Positions 1 through 7,697 of a stretch of 7,697 bases of DNA are shown here, piece by piece. Made by a program: the position numbers and the translations under genes. Where the stretch lies: the NCBI GenBank assembly GCA_017353825.1, contig JAFMSC010000191.1:1-7697 (forward strand), written 5' to 3'. This DNA is from Hyphomicrobiaceae bacterium (GTDB taxonomy: Bacteria; Pseudomonadota; Alphaproteobacteria; Rhizobiales; Hyphomicrobiaceae). Position 1 is the first letter of the stretch. Every line of letters begins with the position of its first letter. The notes below the pieces were generated by a model. That model saw only the letters and a list, made by a program, of their open reading frames with translations, did no database searches and was not told the origin of the DNA.

Positions 1-15
1 GAGGCAGACATGGCC

Positions 16-684
16 TCACGCCGCCGGCGGCGTGTTCTCGTTGGCCGGCGGCGGCACGGCGCCGGCGTCGTTGGGAGCGCGCGGCTTCGGTCCGCCCTGG
101 GCGACGCCCACCATGGCTGGGCGGAGCACCCGATCAGCGATGGTGTAGCCCGCCTGGTAGATCTCGACGATGGTGCCTGAGGGCACGTCGCTGCGCGGTA
201 TCTGCCGCACCGCCTCGTGCAGGTGCGGGTTGAACAGCTCGTTGATGGGCTGCAGGCGCTTGATGCCGTGGCGGTCGAGCACATTCAGAAGCTCGCGCTC
301 CGTCATCGTCACGCCATCCAGGAAGCTCTTGAGCGTCGGGTCTTTCTCCGCGGCGCCCGGTGGCACCGCGTCGATGGCGCGCTGGAAATTGTCGCCAACG
401 CCGACGATGTCCTTGGCGAGCTTGGTGATGGCGTACTTGGCGGCCTCCTCCCGCTCACGCTCGGCGCGCTTGCGGGTGTTCTCCATCTCGGCGTGCGCTC
501 TGAGCCACTTGTCCTTCAGGTCGTCAACCTCGGCCTGCAGCGCAGCAACCACCTCCTGCAGGCTCTTGGCACCCTGGGCTGCGGCGCTCTGGGGTTGAGA
601 AGGGGCCGCCGGCTCCGACGCCGCGCCCGGCTGCTCGGTCTCGTTCTTCTTCGGGTCGGAATCGTTGGGTGGTGTGTTGGCCAT
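16..684 (-). CDS. grpE: GrpE, nucleotide exchange factor for DnaK (222 aa)
   Basis: GrpE is a cytoplasmic dimer that releases ADP from the chaperone DnaK, resetting the DnaK-DnaJ folding cycle. Seen in the protein: a low-complexity acidic/Ala/Pro head (residues 1-40), a long charged helix that looks like the dimer coiled coil (about 41-100), and the C-terminal beta domain carrying the family signature at about 151-197 (FNPHLHEAV, then IYQAGYTIADRVLRPAMVGV). A Pro/Ala/Asn-rich tail of about 25 residues follows. Length is normal for the family. The frame stays open for 34 codons upstream, to 786, but the ATG at 684 is preferred: it opens a typical GrpE head and has GGAA (695-692) seven bases before it. 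It lies 148 bases downstream of hrcA on the same strand, a pairing common in alphaproteobacteria, with a candidate heat-shock promoter in that gap. Only 15 bases remain after the stop, so no terminator can be judged. Identity is very secure. Confidence 0.97.
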   Translation of the reverse strand: MANTPPNDSDPKKNETEQPGAASEPAAPSQPQSAAAQGAKSLQEVVAALQAEVDDLKDKWLRAHAEMENTRKRAEREREEAAKYAITKLAKDIVGVGDNFQRAIDAVPPGAAEKDPTLKSFLDGVTMTERELLNVLDRHGIKRLQPINELFNPHLHEAVRQIPRSDVPSGTIVEIYQAGYTIADRVLRPAMVGVAQGGPKPRAPNDAGAVPPPANENTPPAA

Positions 685-789
685 CAGCAAATTCCGCGCT
701 TGAGATTGGTCCAGCGGCGGACCTGATGCCGCCGATCGATACCAGCATTGGTCGATCCAGGCGGTCGGTCCTGGCCGTCGTATCATGGG

Positions 790-821
790 CGCATATCAGC
801 CAAACGCATGAAAAAATCAAG
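790..821 (-). promoter_or_regulatory. Candidate heat-shock (sigma-32 type) promoter for grpE
   Basis: On the minus strand, CTTGAT (821-816) is followed after 16 bases by CTGATATGCG (799-790). These resemble the alphaproteobacterial sigma-32 elements as I remember them (CTTGAA and CYTATNTNNG): five of six bases match at -35 and six of seven specified bases at -10. The site starts just after the hrcA stop, and transcription from it would give grpE a leader of about 100 bases. This fits known heat induction of grpE, but the call rests on motif matching by eye. Confidence 0.4.
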
Positions 822-832
822 TCGGGGCAAAA

Positions 833-1957
833 TCAAGTCAGCACCCGCCCGATAAGCCTGGCCGTATAGTCCACCATGGGGATAATTCGCGCATAGTTGA
901 GGCGGGTCGGACCGATCACGCCGATCACGCCCACGATCTTGCTCCGCTCGTCCTTGAACGGCGACACCACCAGTGAAGACCCCGATAGCGAGAATAGCTG
1001 GTTTTCGGAGCCGATGAAGATGTGGACGCCCTCGCCGTGTTCAGCGAGGCCCAGGAGCTGCGCCAGCTCGCGCTTGCTCTCGAAGGCGTCGAACAGCTGG
1101 CGGATACGCTCCAGGCTTTCGAGCCCGTCCACGTCCTTGAGCAGGTTGGCCTGGCCGCGCACGATCAGGTTCTGCTTGCCGTCGAGTGCGCCCGACCAGG
1201 TGGCAAGGCCTGCCTCGATCACCTTCTGTGTGAGCGCGTCCAGCTCCTTCTTGGCGGTGGCCTGCTCCTTCTCGATCCTGGCCTTCGCTTCGTCCAGGGT
1301 GAGGCCGGTGATGTGCGCGTTGAGATAGTTGGTGGCCTCCGCCAAGCTCGATGCCGGCAGCCCCTTCGGCAGCGTGATGACGCGATTCTCCACCTCCTGG
1401 TCCTCGCCCACCAGGATCACAAGCGCCTTGCCAGGCTCCAGAGGCACGAACTCGATGTGCTTGAGCCGGCCCACCTGCTTGTCGGCGAGCACCATGCCGG
1501 CGCAGTGCGAGAGCCCGGAGATCATCTCGCCCGCCCTGGTGAGCACCTGCTCGAACGCCTTCTCGCCGCGGGCGCCGAGCTGGGCCTCGATGGCACGTCG
1601 TTCGTCCTCCACGAGGTCGCCGACCTGCAGGAGACCGTCGACGAACAGGCGCAGCCCGGTCTCAGTGGGCAGCCGGCCTGCCGAGGTATGCGGGGCGTAG
1701 ATCAAGCCCAGGCGCTCAAGGTCGGACATCACGTTGCGCACCGAGGCCGGCGACAGCGTCATGGGCAGCTGGCGCGACAGATTGCGCGAGCCGACCGGCT
1801 CACCGGTGGCGAGGTAGCTCTCGACGATCTCGCGGAAGATGGTGCGCGAGCGTTCATTGAGCCGCTGCAGGTTCGAGAGGCTCGTTGGGGCGGGCTTTCC
1901 GAACGGCTTGTCGGTGCTCATGGAAGCTAAGGGCGTCAGACCATCCGGCTCTGACAC
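833..1957 (-). CDS. hrcA: HrcA, heat-inducible transcription repressor (374 aa from GTG; 362 aa from ATG at 1921)
   Basis: HrcA is a dimeric repressor that binds the CIRCE inverted repeat upstream of groESL and related heat-shock genes, and depends on GroEL for folding. Numbering from the ATG at 1921, residues about 20-90 hold the winged-helix DNA-binding domain (LNERSR, YLATGEPVGSRNLS, LSPASVRNVMSDLE, PHTSAGRLPTE). The effector/dimer region follows, and the family C-terminus is at about 302-353 (IGSEN, then IGVIGPTRLNYARIIPMVDY). Length is normal. Start choice: the GTG at 1957 lies five bases after the rpoN stop and has AGGAG (1970-1966) eight bases upstream. The in-frame ATG at 1921 has no visible ribosome site but gives an N-terminus of usual length. 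I favour the GTG on the ribosome site; the 12 extra residues are the uncertainty. Upstream is rpoN, an unusual neighbour; downstream is grpE. I found no CIRCE (TTAGCACTC-N9-GAGTGCTAA) in the window, so HrcA self-regulation here is not supported. Confidence 0.95.
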   Translation of the reverse strand: MSEPDGLTPLASMSTDKPFGKPAPTSLSNLQRLNERSRTIFREIVESYLATGEPVGSRNLSRQLPMTLSPASVRNVMSDLERLGLIYAPHTSAGRLPTETGLRLFVDGLLQVGDLVEDERRAIEAQLGARGEKAFEQVLTRAGEMISGLSHCAGMVLADKQVGRLKHIEFVPLEPGKALVILVGEDQEVENRVITLPKGLPASSLAEATNYLNAHITGLTLDEAKARIEKEQATAKKELDALTQKVIEAGLATWSGALDGKQNLIVRGQANLLKDVDGLESLERIRQLFDAFESKRELAQLLGLAEHGEGVHIFIGSENQLFSLSGSSLVVSPFKDERSKIVGVIGVIGPTRLNYARIIPMVDYTARLIGRVLT

Positions 1958-1962
1958 GATCC

Positions 1963-3432
<1,470 letters not shown>

Positions 3433-3487
3433 AGCCGCTATGGTTTGCCAGGACACCTTGCCCGGTCAAGACATAACGACGCCACAT

Positions 3488-4327
3488 TCAGCCGAATGTC
3501 CGGCCGAGGTAGACTTGGCGGACCATCTCGTTGTTGATGATTTCCTGAGGCCTCCCGTGAATAAGCACCTGGCCGTCGTAAATAATGTAGGCCCGGTTGA
3601 CCATGTTGAGGGTCTCGCGGACGTTGTGGTCGGTGATCACGACGCCGATTCCGCGTCTGGTAAGATGGTGCACGGTGTTCTGGATTTCTTCGACCGCCCT
3701 TGGGTCGATGCCCGCGAAGGGCTCGTCCAGCAGCATGAAGGAGGGGCCCGTCGCCAGCGCCCTGGCGATCTCGCAGCGGCGCCGCTCGCCCCCCGATAGG
3801 GCGATCGAGGGGGCTTTGCGTTTGTGGGTAATTCCGAACTCTTCCAATAAGTTATCCAGCTGCTCCCGGCGCCGCCTGCGGTTCGGCTCCACGAGCTCCA
3901 GCACACTCATGATGTTCTGCTCAGTGGTCAGCCCGCGAAAGATGGACTGCTCCTGCGGCAGGTAGCCGATGCCGAGGCGGGCGCGGCGGTACATGGGCAA
4001 GCGCGTGACATCGCGCCCATCGAGCGTGACCCAGCCGGCATCCGCCGCCACCAGGCCGGTAATCATGTAGAAGAGCGTGGTCTTGCCGGCGCCGTTAGGC
4101 CCGAGGATGCCCACCGCCTCGCCACGGCTGGCCGCGAGGGAGACGCCCCGCACCACCATCTGGCTGCGGTAGCTCTTGCGCAGGTCGTGCACGCTGAGCC
4201 AGCCTTCGCCGGAGGGCGTGGCCTCGTACGGGTCCTCGCCCGGCGCGTAGCCGTTGCCGCGGAGGCCGCTTAAAGGGTGGCGCAGCGCGACCTTGTCAGG
4301 GCTGCGGCGGGCGGAGAACAGCCTCAT
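3488..4327 (-). CDS. lptB: LptB, ATPase of the lipopolysaccharide export transporter (279 aa)
   Basis: LptB is the cytoplasmic ATPase pair of the LptB2FGC complex, which pulls lipopolysaccharide from the inner membrane onto the periplasmic Lpt bridge. All ABC motifs are visible: Walker A GPNGAGKT (76-83), Q-loop Gln125 in LPQEQ, signature LSGGERRR (177-184), Walker B FMLLDEP (197-203), D-loop AGID (205-208) and switch His234 in TDHN. The C-terminus (NEMVRQVYLG) is typical of LptB, which separates it from the similar branched-chain amino acid ATPases. The ABC core starts near residue 44 (WLSVHDLRKSY). The first 43 residues are an Arg/Pro-rich extension of the kind seen in many rhizobial LptB proteins. 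AGGA lies seven bases before the ATG, supporting this start. It sits between the LptC/LptA gene (96-base gap) and rpoN (55-base gap), as in related genomes. The permease genes lptF and lptG are not in the window. Confidence 0.96.
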   Translation of the reverse strand: MRLFSARRSPDKVALRHPLSGLRGNGYAPGEDPYEATPSGEGWLSVHDLRKSYRSQMVVRGVSLAASRGEAVGILGPNGAGKTTLFYMITGLVAADAGWVTLDGRDVTRLPMYRRARLGIGYLPQEQSIFRGLTTEQNIMSVLELVEPNRRRRREQLDNLLEEFGITHKRKAPSIALSGGERRRCEIARALATGPSFMLLDEPFAGIDPRAVEEIQNTVHHLTRRGIGVVITDHNVRETLNMVNRAYIIYDGQVLIHGRPQEIINNEMVRQVYLGRTFG

Positions 4328-4423
4328 CCTTTGGTCCTAATGCACACTCGGCTCATGCCCGCCAATACCTAGAGCAAATCTGTGGCGCGAACATCACAGC
4401 CCGACTGGTAACGTCTCTACCCC

Positions 4424-6361
4424 TCACTGCGCGTTGGCCTCGGGGACCTTTTTCTTGAGGGTATCCAAATCCTTCGCCTTGGGCTGCCTGGGCTGAAATA
4501 GGACGCACGTCTTTCCCACCGGACACGCGCTGACCTTCTCGGCCGGCGTGGGGCCCGAGGTGGCGACGGCGCTCGACGATGTGGCGGGCCCCGTGACACT
4601 CGGGGGAGGGCCTTGTGGAGGCGGCGGCGGCGTTTCGGCCTCGACGTGAGAGATGCCGGTCGTGAGATCGACGTGGAGACGCTCCCCCCTGACCACGTCG
4701 AGCTTATTGGAGTCGTCCACGGGGCGGGTCATGGTTACGCCACCATCACCATAAAGAAGCGCCGTGTTGGCCTTGACGTCGAAGTCGGCCGATTTGCCTG
4801 AGGCCGTCTGGCCGTCTTTGGAGGTGAGGATCACACCGTTCCGGGCCTCCATGCGTGTGATCTCGCTCGTCTCCTGTCCCTTCCCCTTCCCCTTCCCCTT
4901 CCCCTTGCCCTTGAGAGCCTGCGCTTCATCGCCGGCATGGGTGATGCCGATGCCGGCCTGCCCGGTGTAGAAAACGGTCAGCTCCGCGGTGCGCAGCTCC
5001 ATGTCGTCCTGCCGGGCCACGACGTTGCCCCTGAAGATGGCCTTGTTGGCGGCGTCATTCACTTCGAGCGTGTCGGCGACCACGTTCATCGGCGCGTTGC
5101 GGTCCGCCTTGAAGGAGCCCAGCGGGTTTCCCTGCACCGCCTCGACGATCGCCGGGCGCTTGGGCTGCCGCGTCGGCGCGGCGCCGTTCTGGTAGAACTT
5201 GGCGCTGATGCGTCCACCCTCGTCGGGCGCGTCCAGCCGGGTCAGCCCGGCTTTGCGGTCAACCTGCAGCCGGCCGCCCTTCAGGACATTCTTGTCCTGG
5301 GTGGCGACCACGCTGCCCGCGAACACCGCGCTGTCCTGAGCCGCGTCGAAATCCACGGTATCGCTGGTGATGTGCCGGTCGGCGCCGGCCGTGGTCACGA
5401 CGCCAGTGCGAGCCGAGAGATGTGTGAGGCGCGTGCCGTCCTTGCCGGGCTCCCCAGTGGCATCCTTGGTGGCGTCCTTGGCCTCCGCGGCCGCCGGCGC
5501 GCCCGCGCTCGTCATGGCGGCCGCCGCCTTGCCCTCATAGTTGACCGAAAGCGACGGCGCCTGCAGCTTGGTGTCGCCCTGCACCGCCACGACCTTGCCG
5601 CGGAACTGCGCGGTCTTGGCCGCATCGTCCACGTCCAGCTCCTCGGCGTGCACGTCAACCGGCTGGCGCGCATCCGTGCCGATGCCGAGCGTCTTTCCCT
5701 GCTGCGGCGACAGGCGCACGGCCACCTTCCCGCGGAATTCAACGATCCGGCTCTTATTGTACATTGTCATGGCGGCGGCGTTGACCGAGCCCGTGGGTGT
5801 GCTTGCGGTCACAGGGTCCTTGGAGACCACCTTGCCTTCTTTGGAGTAGATCATCGCCCGCGACAGGCGGGCCGTCGTGCCGTTGGTGCCGTCGATCTCG
5901 ATGCCGTCGAACAGCTCCAGCTGACCCGTCTTTTGCTCGTATAGTCCGTACTTGGCCTTTAGCCGCGTGACCGTGCCGCTGGTCTGGGTGAGATCGCCGC
6001 TCACGTCGATCAGCTTGATGGGCTCCTTCTGGTTGAACGCGACCACCGCCCGCTTAGCGCGCACCTCATAGCGTCCGTCCTTGGTGAAGTCGAAATAGGT
6101 CGCGTCCTTCATGGTCAGGTCGTCGGCGCTGACCACGATTGTGCCGAGCTTCAGGTGATCTTTCGCCTTCACGGCGATGGCCACGCCCACGGCGTATACG
6201 GACAGCGTCGCCAGGGCACCGAGCGGCAGCGCCAAGCGCAGCACAGCCACGAAGCGGCTGTGGCGCCGCGCCTGGGTGAAGGCGCGCGCTCGCCGCGACA
6301 CCAGCGCAAGGGCGGTGGAGGAGGTACGGCGCGCGTTCCCGGTATTGACGGCGATGGCCAT
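4424..6361 (-). CDS. lptC: LptC-LptA fusion: membrane-anchored LPS bridge protein with two OstA domains (645 aa)
   Basis: One uninterrupted frame carries what is normally two genes. LptC anchors the bridge to LptB2FG; LptA forms the periplasmic beta-taco bridge to LptD. Seen in order: a basic cytoplasmic head (1-37), one membrane segment (about 38-64, ending GVAIAV), an LptC domain (about 66-217; LGTIVVSADDLTMKDA, then DGRYEVRAKRAVV), a first OstA/LptA domain (about 234-378), a linker, a second OstA/LptA domain (about 424-575), then a Pro-rich, Lys-rich tail with CPVGKTC (613-619). The two OstA domains start 190 residues apart, and their first 46 residues are identical at 23 positions without gaps. 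Neither has a signal peptide, so both would stay tethered by the LptC helix. The ATG at 6361 follows a G-rich ribosome site (GGGGGGA), and the head before the helix looks natural. The frame is open to 6751, but that extension overlaps rnd and the 12-bp repeats and is not believed. LptC identity is firm; LptA function of both OstA domains is inferred. Confidence 0.92.
   Translation of the reverse strand: MAIAVNTGNARRTSSTALALVSRRARAFTQARRHSRFVAVLRLALPLGALATLSVYAVGVAIAVKAKDHLKLGTIVVSADDLTMKDATYFDFTKDGRYEVRAKRAVVAFNQKEPIKLIDVSGDLTQTSGTVTRLKAKYGLYEQKTGQLELFDGIEIDGTNGTTARLSRAMIYSKEGKVVSKDPVTASTPTGSVNAAAMTMYNKSRIVEFRGKVAVRLSPQQGKTLGIGTDARQPVDVHAEELDVDDAAKTAQFRGKVVAVQGDTKLQAPSLSVNYEGKAAAAMTSAGAPAAAEAKDATKDATGEPGKDGTRLTHLSARTGVVTTAGADRHITSDTVDFDAAQDSAVFAGSVVATQDKNVLKGGRLQVDRKAGLTRLDAPDEGGRISAKFYQNGAAPTRQPKRPAIVEAVQGNPLGSFKADRNAPMNVVADTLEVNDAANKAIFRGNVVARQDDMELRTAELTVFYTGQAGIGITHAGDEAQALKGKGKGKGKGKGQETSEITRMEARNGVILTSKDGQTASGKSADFDVKANTALLYGDGGVTMTRPVDDSNKLDVVRGERLHVDLTTGISHVEAETPPPPPQGPPPSVTGPATSSSAVATSGPTPAEKVSACPVGKTCVLFQPRQPKAKDLDTLKKKVPEANAQ
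4878..4913 (-). repeat. Six tandem 6-bp units encoding (Lys-Gly)6 inside the second OstA domain
   Basis: The plus strand shows six units of CCCTTC/CCCTTG back to back, read on the minus strand as alternating Lys-Gly codons, residues 484-495 of the LptC-LptA protein. The unit is two codons long, so gain or loss by slippage would keep the frame. It lies between the first and second half of the second OstA domain, in the same place where the first OstA domain has an Ala/Lys/Asp-rich insert (about 278-309). Confidence 0.95.
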
Positions 6362-6641
6362 GTATTCCCCCCAGCAATATGCCCCCAAATGTAGCCCGCA
6401 TCTGCTTGCGCCGCCCACGGCGGGCGGAGCCCGGCCGAGACTCGACCCAAGACTCGACCGAAGACTCGACCGAAGACTCGACCGAAGACTCGGCCCGAAA
6501 CTTAGCGATTCGCCGTTAAAATGGCGCTCAATTGGGGTGAGATTGGGACTTGCCGCCGCCCCAAGCACTTGGACTTGTGTCGCTTTTTCGTGAACGGCCC
6601 GAACGCGCCGGCCCCTTGGTGGGCCACGGCTGCAAGCCAGC
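6362..6641. other. Gap between rnd and the LptC-LptA gene: leader with repeats, no gene seen
   Basis: No credible coding region. Contents from the rnd side: a small inverted repeat GGCCC/GGGCC (6610-6625) just past the rnd stop but without a T-run, so only a poor terminator candidate; the inverted repeat CCAAG-CA-CTTGG (6561-6572); an AT-richer patch near 6505-6535 that could hold a promoter (TTGAGC on the minus strand at 6533-6528, without a convincing -10); the 12-bp tandem array; and the G-rich ribosome site before 6361. The gap is much longer than others in the cluster, so a separate promoter for the LPS genes is plausible but not shown. Confidence 0.5.
6439..6498. repeat. Five 12-bp tandem units, each with a GANTC site
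   Basis: The plus-strand unit GACTCGACCGAA occurs with GACTCG at 6439, 6451, 6463, 6475 and 6487, exactly 12 bases apart. The three middle units are identical and the outer two differ slightly. Each contains GACTC, which fits GANTC, the site methylated by the alphaproteobacterial enzyme CcrM. A sixth GANTC (GATTC) is at 6507-6511. The array lies 78-137 bases upstream of the ATG at 6361. The repeat is certain; a regulatory role is inference. Confidence 0.9.
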
Positions 6642-7259
6642 TCAGTGGGCAAAGATATCGGTGTCCTCGAAGCCCGCCAAGTCCAGCCGAGCGCGCGTGG
6701 CGACGAATTGAAAGCACGCCTCGGCGAAGGGGGTTCGGCCCTCCCGCTCAAGCATGGCGTCGAGCCTGGATTTCAGCGCATGCAGATAGAGGACGTCGGA
6801 TGCTGCATAGTGGCGCTGTTGGTCGGTGAGCTTCTCGGCGCCCCAGTCGGAGCTCTGCTGCTGCTTGGACAGCTCTACGCCCAGGAGCTCGCCGCACAGG
6901 TCCTTAAGGGCGTGGCGGTCGGTGTAGGTTCTCACCAACTTGGAGGCGATTTTGGTGCAGTAGATGGGCTGGGTGGTGACACCCAGGTATTGCTGCAGGG
7001 CCGCCACATCGAAGCGCGCGAAATGGAAGATCTTGAGAACGGCTGGATTGGCCAGCAGGGCCTTCAAGTTGGGTGCCGACCAGTCGCTGCCATCGAACTG
7101 CACCAGATGGGCGCTGCCATCACCCGCCGACAGCTGCACCAGACAAAGCCGGTCGCGGTGGGGCCTCAACCCCATGGTCTCCGTGTCCACCGCCACGCTC
7201 GACCCGAAGTCGAGGCCGTCCGGCAGGTCGTTGTTGTGGAGCTTGATGATGGGGGTCAC
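6642..7259 (-). CDS. rnd: Ribonuclease D, short alphaproteobacterial form (205 aa)
   Basis: RNase D is a cytoplasmic 3'-5' exonuclease of the DEDDy family that matures tRNA and other small RNA 3' ends using two metal ions. The catalytic residues are in place: Asp25 and Glu27 in VDTETMGL (Exo I), Asp84 in HFARFDVAAL (Exo II), and Tyr151/Asp155 in YAASD (Exo III). The protein ends soon after the exonuclease fold. It has no HRDC domains, unlike the roughly 375-residue E. coli enzyme, but about 205 residues is normal for this alphaproteobacterial group. The start is a GTG at 7259 with no clear ribosome site; the next residues (TPIIKLHNNDLP) match the family head, so it is accepted. It follows tRNA-Leu on the same strand by 65 bases with no visible terminator between, so read-through transcription from the tRNA promoter is possible. 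The RNase D/LptC neighbourhood is conserved in Hyphomicrobiales. Confidence 0.93.
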   Translation of the reverse strand: MTPIIKLHNNDLPDGLDFGSSVAVDTETMGLRPHRDRLCLVQLSAGDGSAHLVQFDGSDWSAPNLKALLANPAVLKIFHFARFDVAALQQYLGVTTQPIYCTKIASKLVRTYTDRHALKDLCGELLGVELSKQQQSSDWGAEKLTDQQRHYAASDVLYLHALKSRLDAMLEREGRTPFAEACFQFVATRARLDLAGFEDTDIFAH

Positions 7260-7324
7260 GGGTCGTCAAGCCGATCAGCGCGCTCGCACCAGCCTGGCGT
7301 GGCCATGGCCGGTTCTGGCGCGGG

Positions 7325-7411
<87 letters not shown>

Positions 7412-7426
7412 AGGCAGGTTGGGCGC

Positions 7427-7455
7427 TAGTTAGGACCCACCTTCCGGCTTGTCAA
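7427..7455 (-). promoter_or_regulatory. Candidate housekeeping promoter for tRNA-Leu
   Basis: On the minus strand a perfect TTGACA (7455-7450) is followed after 17 bases by TAACTA (7432-7427), a weak -10. A G/C-only stretch (GCGCCC) comes next, as is usual at stringently controlled stable-RNA promoters. The mature tRNA starts 15 bases after the -10, a sensible leader length. The rest of the 171-base divergent gap (7412-7582) shows no convincing plus-strand promoter. Confidence 0.5.
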
Positions 7456-7582
7456 TTGCGCGCACGTTGCCGTCTTCACAGCCGGCGCCCGCGCGGCTAA
7501 TCCATGGCTGCATTTGGGGCGTTCCGGGGCGCAGTGGCGCCTTGGGCCCTTTGCGGTGCTGGGTGCAGGGGAGAGTCGGGCG

Positions 7583-7697
7583 ATGACCTCGCGGCTGGAG
7601 CAGGGAAGCCTGGTGACCGTATTTGGCGGTTCGGGCTTCCTCGGTCGCTACGCCGTGCGTGCGCTCGCCGCCGACGGCTGGCGCGTGCGCGCGGGCT
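7583..7697 (+). CDS. NDUFA9-like NAD(P)-binding Rossmann-fold protein, 5' end only
   Basis: Only the first 38 codons are in the window; the gene runs off the right edge. The start MTSRLEQGSLVTVFGG leads into GGSGFLGR (residues 15-22), the glycine-rich dinucleotide-binding turn after a first beta strand, followed by the expected helix (YAVRALAADGW) and second strand. This matches the atypical short-chain dehydrogenase family related to the complex I subunit NDUFA9, common in alphaproteobacteria; other extended SDR epimerase-type proteins start similarly, so the subfamily is likely rather than proven. GGGGAGAG lies about eight bases before the ATG, a good ribosome site. The gene diverges from tRNA-Leu. 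The substrate cannot be judged from the fragment. Confidence 0.8.
   Translation, partial: MTSRLEQGSLVTVFGGSGFLGRYAVRALAADGWRVRAG

Noticed and set aside
566..583. Sigma-54-like -24/-12 promoter on the plus strand (TTGGCACC then GCTGC)
   Set aside because: The GG-to-GC spacing is off by one, it lies antisense inside grpE, and no plus-strand gene follows.
685..832. CIRCE operator expected near hrcA-grpE
   Set aside because: Neither TTAGCACTC nor GAGTGCTAA, nor a close variant with a 9-base spacer, was found here or elsewhere in the window.
1022..1930. Long plus-strand open frame (302 codons) opposite hrcA
   Set aside because: It mirrors hrcA codon structure in GC-rich DNA, has a Leu/Arg/Val/His-rich composition with no recognisable domain, and hrcA opposite it is intact and conserved.
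4937..5944. Plus-strand open frame of 335 codons opposite the LptC-LptA gene
   Set aside because: Arg/His/Leu/Val-rich antisense shadow without motifs; the opposite strand has clear LptC and OstA domains.
6516..6531. Possible CtrA site (TTAA-N7-TTAA) near the GANTC cluster
   Set aside because: Only one half matches; the other half is TCAA with 8-base spacing. Attractive because of the nearby CcrM sites, but below a fair threshold.
6610..6625. Rho-independent terminator after rnd
   Set aside because: The GGCCC/GGGCC stem is only five pairs and no T-run follows on the minus strand.
6362..6751. A 130-residue upstream extension of the LptC-LptA frame
   Set aside because: It overlaps the end of rnd in another frame, is Arg/Ser-rich, and encodes the 12-bp array as a simple Ser-Leu-Arg repeat. 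The ATG at 6361 has a ribosome site and a natural membrane-protein head.

Overview
The window reads as a piece of the core chromosome of a GC-rich alphaproteobacterium, most likely of the order Hyphomicrobiales (Rhizobiales). The basis is the gene order rnd / lptC-lptA / lptB / rpoN, the short RNase D without an HRDC domain, the long N-terminal extension of LptB, and the style of HrcA, GrpE and RpoN. The genus cannot be told from what is visible. There is no sign of phage, transposon or CRISPR sequence.

Layout, read along the minus strand from high to low coordinates: tRNA-Leu(CAG) with encoded CCA (7411-7325); rnd (7259-6642); a 280-base gap with a 12-bp tandem array (6641-6362); a single long gene encoding LptC joined to two LptA/OstA domains (6361-4424); lptB (4327-3488); rpoN, sigma-54 (3432-1963); hrcA, heat-shock repressor (1957-833); and grpE, the DnaK nucleotide exchange factor (684-16). 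All of these point the same way. On the plus strand, at the right edge, the first 38 codons of an NDUFA9-like Rossmann-fold gene begin at 7583, divergent from the tRNA.

Functionally there are three blocks. The first is RNA metabolism: the tRNA and an exonuclease that trims tRNA and other RNA 3' ends. The second is lipopolysaccharide export: LptB is the cytoplasmic ATPase, and the LptC-LptA-LptA protein supplies the inner-membrane anchor and the periplasmic bridge. The third is regulation and protein quality: RpoN, HrcA and GrpE. Gaps between genes in the lptB-rpoN-hrcA section are short (55 bases, then 5 or 41 depending on the hrcA start), so this part is probably co-transcribed. grpE has a 148-base leader with a candidate heat-shock promoter of its own.

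The points most worth a second look are the LptC-LptA-LptA fusion with an internal domain duplication (23 of 46 residues identical without gaps between the two copies), the cluster of six GANTC (CcrM-type) sites in 73 bases just upstream of it, and the direct junction of rpoN to hrcA where hpf and ptsN would usually be expected.
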